In this document: in pieces, positions 23,701 to 35,200 of the stretch | Position numbering within the stretch: position 1 is the stretch's first letter | Layout of the letters: every line of letters starts with the position of its first letter | Assembly (NCBI GenBank): GCA_030248065.1 | Contig: JASAMV010007832.1 | Coordinates: 26,620-90,619 of the forward strand | From: Rhynchonema sp. JSB1_4 | Taxonomy: Eukaryota > Nematoda > Chromadorea > Monhysterida > Xyalidae | Reading direction: 5' to 3' | DNA length: 64,000 bases | The notes under the pieces: generated by a model | Told to the model about the DNA's origin: nothing | Database searches by the model: none | Seen by the model: the letters and a program-made list of their open reading frames with translations, nothing else | Made by a program: the position numbers and the translations under genes

Positions 23701-24621
23701 CGAAAGGATTTACGCCGCTAGTATGGCCGCTATGATGGCTGGTTGGTATTTGAGAACACATTTGTTTCTTTTTTTTAGATCAAATGTAAATGTCGGTTTA
23801 TACTCTGGACTGCCTGGCGGCAGTAGCAGTCTGAAATTTGTGGCTGTCCGTTCGCTCAGCTTATTAACAGAGCAAGAACAGTAGGTGGCAGGCAGCGGTC
23901 AATGGACAGAGCGGAACATGCAATCACCACAAACAATCACTGCCTTGCCGGGCACTTCTGTATCGTTGTGACTTCTCCGGATTTTGACTTCTGCTTCCCG
24001 AAAGTCGGAAGTATAAATCGACCAAATTTTTTCAGGCAGTGATTTCATAAAGACCAGCACCGGCAAGGAGTCGGTCAACGCAACACTGCCAGTCTCGCTG
24101 ATAATGTGTTTTGCGATACGCGATTATTATGAGAAAACTGGGATCAGGGTTGGTTAAATGGGTTGGGTTTACATTACTCATAGGAGCATGATTGGGGAAT
24201 CAGCATTTTCGGGCACCACCGAATCACCGATGCAAACATTGGCCACAAAGACAAGATTGATGAAGCGTATAAATGATGCCAGTTGGCAGACGAATGTATG
24301 CTTGAAAAGCTTTTCCAAAATTATGTAACAGCACAGCGTCTTGCCCGTTTCGTTTTGTTTCCACACGGGCGGTGCCCCGGGGCCTCTGCATTGCTAATGC
24401 ACCAGCTGGCCATGCTGGCCCAAAACATAACCCAAACCTGTCAAATGTGTCATCAGGTCGGTTTCAAACCAGCGGGCGGCATACGAACGGCGGCCGAGGC
24501 GTTGTCCTATCGCTGTCTAGTCGAATCGATCTGCGGTGCTGAATGGCTCACTCCCTGTTTGTTCAGGATCGGGGCCAGCAGTCTGTTGGATGACGTCGAG
24601 AGGGCAATAGTCAGTGTTTGA
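17772..24621 (+). CDS. DERA: Deoxyribose-phosphate aldolase (DERA)
   Basis: Cleaves 2-deoxy-D-ribose-5-phosphate to glyceraldehyde-3-phosphate and acetaldehyde through a lysine Schiff base; cytosolic deoxynucleoside catabolism. Exons: 17772-17963, 18052-18207, 23003-23102, 23192-23326, 23610-23741, 24036-24148, 24457-24621; 330 residues, all phases consistent. Hallmarks in order: IDLTTLSGDDT, VCVYPARV, SVAGGFPSG, RLAIEDGATEIDTVIN (proton-relay Asp region), HLKTILATGELG (Lys), SDFIKTSTGK (Schiff-base Lys), VGFKPAGGIR (second catalytic Lys), LFRIGASSLL. The catalytic set is complete, so the enzyme should be active. The N-terminus (MVFGLLGYLTSG) is unlike human DERA and the start rests on ATG context. 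Introns are 88-307 nt, except intron 2 (4,795 nt), which is packed with nested transposons. Donors of introns 4-6 are GTCTGA, GTTGGT and GTTGGT. Confidence 0.95.
18261..19166. mobile_element. GTAGTGGCAGG-family element in DERA intron 2, interrupted
   Basis: Left part AGTGTAGTGGCAGGCCCATG at 18261; right end CCACTACTATG at about 19156-19166. It matches the intact copy at 20992-21386 over GGAGGTAAGTATGATGCGGG and following sequence. It is split near its right end by the element at 18644. Its own target duplication is not recognisable. Confidence 0.75.
18644..19147. mobile_element. hAT-like MITE, TGTCGGG family, copy 1
   Basis: Termini TAGGGTTAGAGAGATGTCGG and complement ...CCGACCTCTAACCCTA, with 8-bp duplication CTCCCCAG (18636-18643, 19148-19155). 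Subterminal zones are tandem GTCGGGT heptamers; the centre is a 200-bp unique core (18775-18970) shared with copies 2 and 3. No transposase. Confidence 0.92.
19411..20391. mobile_element. hAT-like MITE, TGTCGGG family, copy 2, with insertion
   Basis: Same termini, with target duplication ACCATAAG (19403-19410, 20392-20399). Interrupted at 19496-19955 by a different element; without it the length is about 510 bp, like copy 1. Confidence 0.92.
19496..19955. mobile_element. Nested element with TATACTG ends
   Basis: Ends TATACTGTCAT and ...CTGCCAGTATA. The host sequence CCCAGATG is duplicated on both sides (19488-19495, 19956-19963), giving an exact 8-bp target duplication whose empty site is seen in copy 1. 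The interior is rich in AACCG(T)n runs. Confidence 0.88.
20992..21386. mobile_element. GTAGTGGCAGG-family MITE, fourth level, intact
   Basis: Perfect 15-bp inverted ends CATAGTAGTGGCAGG and CCTGCCACTACTATG; flanked by CCCAATAC (20984-20991, 21387-21394). The host is itself a CCCAATAC repeat, so the duplication is suggestive and not decisive. Confidence 0.8.
21632..21850. repeat. Near-perfect 219-bp palindrome (foldback element)
   Basis: Arms of about 109 bp centred at 21741 (GGTTGATCAACC), starting GTTGTTGTGTGTCTTTGAG. Only a few mismatches. Flanks contain AAAAATTGCTAACAT on both sides (21568 and 21850). Lies on the DERA pre-mRNA, so the transcript would fold into a long duplex. Confidence 0.9.
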
Positions 24622-26244
24622 ATGTATGTGCAATAGATTTTATTTGTTCATTCTTTGCTATATTGTTGACTTGTCAACATATTGTTCTTGAAAATGCAGT
24701 CTGCCCTCTTTATGGTGACGTGATCTCCACCCGGGATTTGTTGGTATGGTAGCTACGTACTGGTACTATAACGATATCGTACGGTCTTTCCGAGGTTTGG
24801 GGACGAAAATATCGTTGAAAAATATTCACCATGTGAAAGATACCTAGGATTACTGTGAAAAGAGCAGACTCGCCCAGACGAAATTATTTGACAGTCGTTT
24901 TGATGATCTTCCAAATTATCGATTGACCAGAGGTACTTTGTTGATTGCATCCTCTTGTAGTTGGTTTGGCACGTAGTAAGGGACATGAAAAATGTTACGT
25001 TTTAACATCGGACCGTCCTTGTGTACATTCCGTCCAAAGAAATCTAAATTAACTAAATTTATTGTTTACTGTGATTTGCAACCGAAAATTTTACTCCCTG
25101 TACTGTACCATGACATATCGCTGGCTGATTGTACATGTGTGCTTGCTCACTGGATAATGGAATGCTCTCTCTATCACAATGTGCTACTACACAAATGCGC
25201 AGTATTAAAGTTCCCCGATAAAATGCGGATAGATTTCTTCATACATCATTTGCATCAATATAAACGTAGACAGCTCACAACCGCGATAACAAAAAAACAA
25301 CGCAGGGCGATAACAAAACTTACGATGTGATAATTAGAAGCGTTCGATAATAAAGAATAAGTCGCATAACAAGAAATTAGCAAAAGGATGGACCATAAAA
25401 ATCTGCATAGACAAAGACAATGACAACAAAAGTTTTGTTCTTCAGATTCGGTTCATGATTTCACAGATATTGCACCGGTACGTTTGAACAATACATGATT
25501 CTCAATTATACATTATAATACCCTGAGATAAGGAAGGAATAGCCACAGAGGTTAACACGAAAGTATCGGGTCCAGCAAAAGCCGTCTCTTTCCAGGTAGT
25601 ATAGTAATAGGTAGTATGCCAACACGAGCCCGATTTCAGATGTGGCAGATTAGTCAAACATTCAAACGTGGCTGCTGATTTGGCACTCGTTACACGTTGT
25701 GGAATACAACGTGGCGCACGAGGATTTTCTCTCTGTTCGTTTTGTGTGTGACCACACCACCTGCGAAAACGGGCTAGTTTGCCTTATGCAGTTACGTTTA
25801 GCTTGTTGCAAAAAACATGGTGTCAAGAAAATGACTGCATTTATCCCCTCCTTGTTTATGCAGCCAGTGAAATATTTTAGAGGCAACAAAGTTCCCTTGT
25901 GTTGCGTCCTCAGCTTCGGACCGCTAAAATAGCGCATATACTAATACATAAAAGGAAAAAATACACATAAATGGCACTACGCCAACACAAGCCCGATTTC
26001 GGGGATGGCAGATTAGTGAAGATTACTTTACTAATCAAACTTAAGATAATTTGTTTCGGATTTCGAAACCTTGACCACAGGTTGTTCTGAGAAAAACTAA
26101 ACAGAACAACCTATGGTCAGGCGAGCGTGAGATGCCGGAGATATTGTCTCAATTTAATCAACTTTCCACATTAATAGAAATCTGGCCACAATTTACATTC
26201 AGGTCAAAGTCTGTTCTCTTTCACATTTTTTCACGCTCTTCCAA
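24622..26244. other. Intergenic, DERA 3' to the gene at 26245
   Basis: Convergent tail-to-tail gap. Contains a dispersed repeat around 25600-25750 (ACGAGCCCGATTTC...GTGGCTGCTGATTTGG), partly repeated at 25981 and again, with inverted ends, at 30045-30215. Short open frames here are not conserved. No RNA gene recognised. Confidence 0.4.
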
Positions 26245-29200
26245 TCATTTTGTCATAAACCCAAACACGTTCGGCGCACAGTCTTCATGGGAGTTCGACG
26301 CCGCCAGTTCCTGGTCTCGGCCGAGTCGGTGTTGTTGTCGGTCAGAGGTCATTGTCGCGGTCGGGTTCACATCCTGCGGCTGGTCGTAATACTCGTAGAA
26401 ACTCGATGATGGCTGATTGGTGGCAATTTGCGACGCAAAGTCCTCCGGTCGATATTGAGTTTGGTCGATGGCCGACCCGAGGAACTGCAGGGGGGTTCAT
26501 GAGTTGAATTTAAAATTTGTTTTTTTTTCACCTGTTCACGAAATTGTTTCTTCTGCCAACAATCTACACGGCATTCATGGTGCTGTTGTTGAAACATTTA
26601 CGATCTCAGCCCGTGACCAAGTCACTATTACCTGGCTGTTTACGATCTACATACAACTACAACATGATTGTTTCCAGAGATGATGAACAAGATATAGCAA
26701 ATTTCTAATTTCTTTGCCTCGTTCATTTTTACTGACGCAGGAAAACTGCCATTCGAAGCCGAGGCAGGCAACAAGCTCAACACACAGTCAACAAGCCAGG
26801 CAGCTGGCCCGTGTGCGCTTCAAATGTTTCAGTCACACAAGCTGTATGTGTGTGTCAGCTGCGTGGCTTGTTCACTGCGTGTTGAGCTTGTTGCCTGCTT
26901 CGACTTCGAACGGGAGTTTCCTCGCATCTGTAAAAATACATGAGGGAACGATATTAGAAACTTACTATAACAACAAAAAAAACGACACAAACACAGGAAC
27001 GATCATACCAGCGCTTGATCGTCCCGAGCGCGATATCCGTGGTGGTCAAACGTCATGGCGCTGATTTCGGTGGCCAACAGCGATGCGTTATTGGCGGCTG
27101 GTGCTGTAATGCGAGAATATTTATGCTCTCTCATTTCAACCGAAAAAAATCTAAGATTGAATGCAACACATCGAACAAAAAATGATGGTCGAACCCAAAC
27201 CTAGTGCGACTCGGGTACGAGATTGGTGTCACGCGACTTGTGAGCACTAGATAAAAACGACTTTTCAAAAATGGAGCAATCGCTAAATAAAAACGACTTT
27301 TCGGATTCGGCCCCTCCTCTGGCCAAAAGCTGGATCGCCACTTACACTTGCGGGCCGAAAAAAAACGTTTTTAAAAAAAAACAAAAAAACCGTTTTTTTT
27401 CCGAGGCCGAAATTTTTCCAAGTGGCAACTTTTGGAAAAAACGGTTTTTGTTCCAAAAATTTCAGAGATATTTTCCAAGGTTGCGAGACGATGTTGTCAA
27501 AACCAATGTAAATCGGTACTAAACAGTTCAAAATAAGCACTTTTTAGTCTCCAAGTGCATTTTTAGCCTGTTTCAGTCCATTTCCCGATAAAATTTTCTC
27601 CAAAATAGGCGTTTTTTGACCATGGGTGTCCTTAAGTGCTGGAAAAATATTTGAAAAAACGGTTTTTTTCCAAAAATATATTTTGCGGAAAAATACGCAA
27701 GTATACCGCCACTGACGAGTTACATAGATGAATGAAAACTACCGTATACGTACCTTGCCAGGCCGCCCCGGCCGCAGCGCCCGTTTGATGTCCATAATGG
27801 CACGTACAAGGCGCCGGTGCACTGGTCTGCTGCGTGGCGATCTGCGAGCGCACAGAGCACTGCTCGTGTTGTACATGTATCTGCGACCGTACACCATGTT
27901 GTTGTTGCTGTTGTTGTTGTTGTTGTTGTTGCTGTTGTTGTTGTCGTTTGTCATAAGTCTGATTGTTCATTATCTGTCGACTTCCCATATGAGCCAACAG
28001 GCCGCGCGAGTGTCGGCCGCGTAGCGCGACATTGCCGCCGCGCGCCGGCGGCGTCTCGCTCTCGGGCGGCGATTGGCTGCCGAGCGACGGGTTACTGTGG
28101 TCGGCTCGATGCTGATTGGTCCACGGCTGTTGTTGTTGTTGTTGTTGATCCATCAATTTCGCGCGCACGGCGGCCGCATCGATTTCTCGTTGACGTTTTT
28201 GATTTTCATAGTCAATAGGCATTGCTGATGCAGCTGCAGATGCACAATTGTCATAATATGCAGCCGACTGTGAAACATCAGCTTGTCGGGGCACAGGTAC
28301 TGGTGGTGGTGCGTTGGTCTGAGGACTGTCTTCATTTGGTGAGTACAACAAGCGCACGGCACGGTATGGGCAGGGTTGGTCGGGCAGCTCGCGGCACGCT
28401 GAAATAGAACAATAACTGATATGATTTTGGTGTCACGTGGCCAGCTGGTGCATTCGCATTGACGAGGATGTAGCGGTGCACCAGTGCCCGTCGGTGAAGA
28501 CGCGTCGAACCGGGCAACCAACGACATACTGCAGCGCAATTCACATTACACAGTTTATTTATATTTATAAGTGACACCATCCGAATAAGGCATTTTCGGT
28601 CCGTACAGAATATTCACTGGTGATGGATGATCAGGACAGAAACGGGACAGGATGAAGACCAAATTGTCGTTAAGATATCGACTATACTATACACATGGAG
28701 TTTCAACAGAGAGAATCAAATGACGAAAAGAGATCACAAGACACAATGATTAATATCGGTCATTCTGTATGCATCACTGGCACCTACCATTTTTTACCAT
28801 CTTGGAAACAAATCAACAACTCCAAAACATCAACTTACAACACTAGCAAAAAAGTACCGTATAGTCCAGCCACAAACTCATGAGACGACTTACTTTGAAG
28901 TTGACTTCAACGGATCCAATAATGTTCCGGTTCCACGTATTTCGGAAATGAAAGAAAGAGAAACGCATGTATTTTTTAAAAACACGCTCTCCACCTCGGT
29001 GCGTAAATTCCCTTTTGACTCCCAAAACATTTGTGTGTTGAACGAGGTTGCTGTTCGCGTAAGCACGCAACAAATTGAGGTCAGCCAGCTGGAACTTGTC
29101 ATCATGTCTCTCGGACCAATCTCTTTCTTTTGTTTGCGAAAACCCGTGTAACCGGCGCATTTTTTAATCTGGTCAAGCAAGCTTTAAAAAGAGTCGTCTC

Positions 29201-32200
29201 ACATGAGCACGTGGCTGGACTATACGCTCGCTTTGGATATGAGAGTCTTTTGAGTGAGCAAGTGTGCGTAAGTCACTTGAGATCGCCACAAACATCATCT
29301 ATAAATTCTTAAACGCACCCGAATATATCAATTGATCACCCAAATTGTACATCGGGCGTTGGCCGGCCGTAGGATGGACGCCATCACGCTCCGGTAGGTC
29401 TTCGGTGCGGAAATAGATCTGAATATGGAAATAATGAGGAGAACATGTTTCGCATGACACTTATCGGCACTGCAATCGAATTAATTCTTTTTGGTAATCA
29501 ACGCTTTACATTCCAGGTCTCCACAGCTAGCAGTTACTTTATAAAAATTATCTTTACGCCTGCTTTTGTAGCATGACCATACTATCGTGCTTAAAATAGT
29601 ACTCGAACTAAAAGAAGAACAAAGAAGAAGAAGAATCAATGTTAAGATCAAACCAACGCGTACCTTCTCACTGGGTGGTGGCTGTCCATCCCTATCCTTT
29701 AGTTGTCCCCCATCACTGCCCAACACCACAATCACCCCGATGCCCTCAATACACGGACCACCATAAGGGGCGACACGCAACGCCAACAGCGAGTGATCGG
29801 GCAGCGTGTATTGCGAACGGAAATTAGCCGATTGATTCGCGAACGGGGACGGAACGCACCTGGAACGGGGGGGGGGGGAGGCTGTTTAGGCTCGGTGGTG
29901 TTGATGCACTGTGGGGAAGTAACACTGCACTAAGCAGTGACGTAGTTGGTCCGAGCAAAAAAGCTAGCTAGCCAGTTTGGGGGGTATGGGTTTGGGAGCA
30001 AGAAAGCTACCACCTAGCAGTTGGGGGAAGGGGGTATTACCCCAAGCCTACGACTGAGCCTGATTTCGAAGATGGCAGAGTAGTAAAACATTCATACGTG
30101 GCTGCTGATTTGGGAAATGTTACACGCTGTGGAATACAAAATGGTCACGAGGATTTTCTCTTTCTATTCGTTTTGTGAGCACGCCACCTCCAAAATCTGG
30201 CTCGTGTTGGCGCAGTTTGGCATCTACCCTCCACATGCATTGAAACCTTTCTATTGCTGTACCGAATGGAAGAAAGCGATCAGATAATCAACTAACCACA
30301 TTTCCAAAGTTCGATGTTTGCGCAACAGTTCTCGTTGATTGGGTATGACCGGCAGTGGTGTCTGTGAAATCAACCAAAATATGCCATAGGTTACGACACA
30401 ACGAAAGATGTCAAACTTGTGGTGCTCGGTCCGGCGCACCTCGGTTTTGATCAAAGTGATCTTTTTCGAGCGTTACTGATGCACACGGTTTTTTTGCCAC
30501 TAATGGTGGCTCGTTGGGCCACTAAAAATTTTGAATGAGCCACGAGATTTTGACAAATGCGCCACAACCAATGAGCCACTTAGAATTTCAGGGAACCTGC
30601 ACTCAAATAAGATCAAACCACTAGATTTATGGCAAACGAGCCACCTATGGGCCACTGGCGCATTTTCGAAAAACCCTGCTGGTGCACTCGCTTTCGATCA
30701 CTATAGACTAAACTCGTTGTGTTCAGCCTTTTGTAAAGAACTTTCGACAAAACAGGGCCAGACGGATCACAAAGTTTGAAACACCAAGATGAAGCTCTCA
30801 ACGATTTTGTCTTGTTTGTTTGTTCGAACATATTATTTTTGTTCGAAAATGTCCGAGTGAAGAACTAGAGCCGCCGTCTATTCAGAGAATGCGGCATCAT
30901 AAAGGTATTTAGCTTTGATAGCATTTAATAGTTTAATCGTAAAATATTAATAAAATAGCACATTTAATAGTATTTTAAAAAGCATAACATCAAAAACTAA
31001 CCGATCGCCAAATGTCGGGTTCGACTTGTCCGTGCGAGCGTTCCAGCATCGCCATATGGATGGGACAGCTGAGTGACTGGCTCAAAATCAGCACGTTCTT
31101 TTTGTCGGTCGTTTCGGCGATCGCCACCAAGTGCTGGGCTTGTGGTGGCTGGCTGGATTGACTGCAAATGCAAGTGTTCGTACAGTGCAACCTGTTTATG
31201 ACGGCGGCCCTCTCTGGAGCGATATGACGGGTGAAAGCGGAGATTTTTGGTCCAAAAGTACCCTTTCTTGGTCCAAAATGGCCAAAAATCGGGTCAAAAA
31301 TCGACCAAAGGTGCAAAAAAGCGCGCTTCTCGCGTTTCATGCACATTTTAACCTAAAAAATGAATTCTCGCGAAAGCAGTATGGTACAGAATCTCCCCCT
31401 CAGAAGTAGCCACAGGACTGGACGTACCCCATAATATCCGGTCGTTTCAAGTTTATCTTCGCGATCGCCTTTTGTCGTCCGGTCATATTAACGGCGTATT
31501 CGACCTGCACTTGTTGGACACGACCTGACAAAATTGTGTTTCTATAGTAAGTTTCTAATTTCGTTGCCTCATGCATTTTTACAGACGCAGAGAAACTCCC
31601 GTTCGAAGTCGAGGCAGGCAACAAGCTCAACACACATAGTCAACAAGCCACACAGCTGACACATACAGCTTGTGCGACTGAAACATTCGAAACGCACACG
31701 AGCCAGCTGCGTGGCTTGTTGACTGTGTGTTGAGCTTGTTGTCTGCCTCAATTTCGAACGGGAGTTTACCTGCGTCTGTAAAAAAGCATGAGGCAACGAA
31801 ATTAGAAATTTACATACTCTGACAATTCTTTTGGGAGAAACTTTTCAAGCTGATCCGTAAAGCGCATGATGCGTGCACTGGCTATAGCGGTCACGTGACT
31901 TCTGTAGTCAGTGCACGCATAATGCGCTTTACGGGTCAGGCAACGCGGTTGAAAAGTTTCTCCCAAAAGAATTGCCAGAGTATATATGATAACATTAATT
32001 TATGTCTCTGTTGAAGCTTTTTTGAAGTGTTATTGAAGTCTTTTTTGTAAATCAGTAACGAGTAACTCACTTAGTTTAAGCGCCTTTTATAGTGATGGTG
32101 AAACATTCTATAGCGCAATTCGTGATTGATTCTTTGGCATCCGAAACCACCACACCATGGGTAATATTTTCGAAACGGTGTAAAGGTCAGTTGGGTGTAA

Positions 32201-35200
32201 AGGTCGGTGGAAAGCTCGGTCGACACGTCAGTGTGATAGACCTCGGTGTAAACTTGAAACATTCCACGTTAATAACAGGCAATGTTTCACGTTTACACCG
32301 AGCTTTCGACCGAACTTTACACCGACCTTTACGCCCAACTGACCTTTACACCGTTTCGAAAATTCCACCCCATATGGGGAATTGAATATTCTTCAAAGTA
32401 ACAGACCGAAAGATCTTTCAAACATCTTCCAGGCGCAAAAACATTGGGAAATTACAGCTGCAAACCGCATCAGGAATTCTCAGATTTTCATCGCACCCAA
32501 AATGCCAGGAAGGGCCCGGAATCCCAGGCCACTTTGCATCTTAAATATTCTGACCTGTCGGTGGGACTCGCACCAGAAAACATATGACAAAAGATTAGTT
32601 GTGAACGGAAGAAATTATAACAAAGACCGTGATACACAACCCAAAACGGATAGACTGTAATAACGGCGGACGGGCAATTGAGCAAAGCACATTTGAGCAA
32701 GACCACTTTGAGCAGGTGAAAAAGAGCAGGGGCCAAAAGCGCAGAACCCGAATAGACCTAAGCCTAAGTTCAAGCACAAAACTAAGCCTATTGTAAGCCT
32801 AAGCCTAAGCCTGATACCAAAATCAGTCCATGTCTAAGCCATTGGGACAAAATAAGACCTCAGCTGTTTTGGCTCTGCCCTTTTTTCTTGCTCAAGATGG
32901 TCTTGCCAAAACGTGCTTTGCTCAATTGCCCGGCCACCGTCATAACAACAGAGAAAGCCGAAAACACACCCAAGTCCGGCGTTATCTCCACCGTAGGAAG
33001 CGAGTTGACGCCGCAACAATAAATGAACGGATCGTTAGACATCCAGTCACGTTCGTTGAGGATACAGGTCAACTGGAATATGAAGAAGATTTGGGTTTGA
33101 GATTAGGGTTAGAGAGATGTCGGCTGTCGGGTACCACCAACCTCTAACCATATTTGAGATCAAACCTGTCGATCAGATAGGGCACTCAGACCTTTTTTGC
33201 ACTTTTTCATGCCTTTGAATATACTGTACTTTTTAAAATTTGTTTTCGGCAGATTGCACCAGGCGTGGGGTCGAAAATCCCGAAAAAATCCAAGCCCCCG
33301 TTCAAGCTCAGAAAATCGCACACCTTTTCACCGCATACGAACTGATCCTGCAAATTCGTCTTGTTCGTGTATCTACCGTCGATCAGTGTTTGCATGTCCA
33401 GAAATACCACGCGGCCACTGCCTGAAAGACGAAAAGCTCAGACAGAAATTTGTAAAACCGGATTAACTAACAATACGCGGTGCAGGCGTCCACATTTACA
33501 CAAGAATAGCCATGCAAACATTGAAACATACCAGTGATGTAGTTGGGATGGGAGTGGGTATGCGCGTCTTACCTCAAATTCAGGTATCAATCTTTGTGCA
33601 GCCCCTCCCCAGCTATCCATCTTTCTTACAAGCAGACAACATCCATCTTTCATCCTTCAACGAACTTTTCTTCACAAAAATGACCTCAAAATTTTTTTCC
33701 CATCCCTTTCATCCGGATTTTCACGTCGTGGCGTGATGTTTTTGTATTGGTGTGCCTGCATTTGCAACAAATAAAGCCTTAATTTTAACCCTTTTTTGAT
33801 AATATTTGTCCTTCTTGCGCTTGACCCCTCCAGCTGGCTATCTTTCTTGCTGCGACCAACTGCGTCACTGGCACATACAGATATGGGAAAAAATTTTCAC
33901 CGATATTTTGCTCGCCAATTACACTCGTTAGCTGTTAACCCTCCTGGTTAGCGTTTCGTTGTTCTAACAGTGAAAATGCCGCATCACGCTTGAGCACGGG
34001 ACAAACGAGCACACACTACAATCTTATTGTGCAACGGTTCAGACCGGCCGATTCAGAGCCGGCTGCAGCCTAAGCGTAAACCTATAAATGGGTCAAATAT
34101 GCTGGGCATGAATCGGTCGGGCCTGAAAAACTGGGCCTGAGAAGGTCGGGCCTGAATATCCGGGCCTGAAAGTCGCGAAATACTACAATCTTTACAGTAA
34201 CACAATCGAAGGATAATGTCTGGTCATTACAAAGAATATTCATTAGATATGCCGGCGATATGAAGGCTAACGACAGAATGTGGTTTCTGGCGGATGGTGA
34301 AAAACCGTTTTTCGTTTTTCCCACAAAGTATGAAAAACCTGTTTTCCGAAAGCACCGATTGGGAACAAACAGAAACGAACATAAAAACATTTCGCATGCC
34401 TTACATTATATTTTCACTCTTTTCTTATATTAGCTATAATTTCATTTTGTTTGTATATTCATTTTCATAAATGTGTTTTTTACATAGAGAAAGTCACACT
34501 TTATTATAACTACAGATGTGGAAATGGCTTCAACACAAAGAGGGCAGATTCAAATGATGTCAATCGCTTACCACCGACAAAGTCGTTTGTGATGATGACA
34601 CGCGCGATTCGCTGGTCAACTTCGGCAACGATGCCATCATAAAGACGCATATCGCCTGCGAATAAATAAATTGACAATAATTTGAACATGGCCACCTGGG
34701 AAGTAGGAAAGCTGAACAATGAGCATTACCAAGCCGGGTGGGACTGGTAATGATGTTTGCATTCTTGCCGTGAAACATAAGCATGCTGCTTTAAGTGAAT
34801 ATATGCTACGGCTGTGGTCACTCATACAGAACTAAAGGGCTCCCCAATGTTTTGAACCAGATTTGCAAGAAAAGGTACTGAAATTTGTTTTGAATCTTCA
34901 ATTGAGCTTCATAATTGTGTTCTTATTGTATCTGTAGGTGCAGCTCCTCCGATCATTTCTGTCAACTCTTTTGACATGATTTATAGTGCTGTTGAAACAT
35001 TTACGATTTTGCTCAATATCCTGCTAATGATATAGCATTTCCTTTTTATGCAAGGCAAAGGAAACGAACGACCTCACGTGTCACGTTATAACTGAACTCC
35101 AGTTTGGGGTCGAGATTTGAGAAAACCAATGAAAGAGATTAAGAATGTGTCCTTGTTAATCCAAGCACAACACTCAGCAGCAAATATAGTGAAATGTTTC

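Noticed and set aside
27728..28218. Leu- and Val-rich plus-strand frames
   Set aside because: They are antisense translations of CAA/CAG runs in the large exon of the 12-exon gene.
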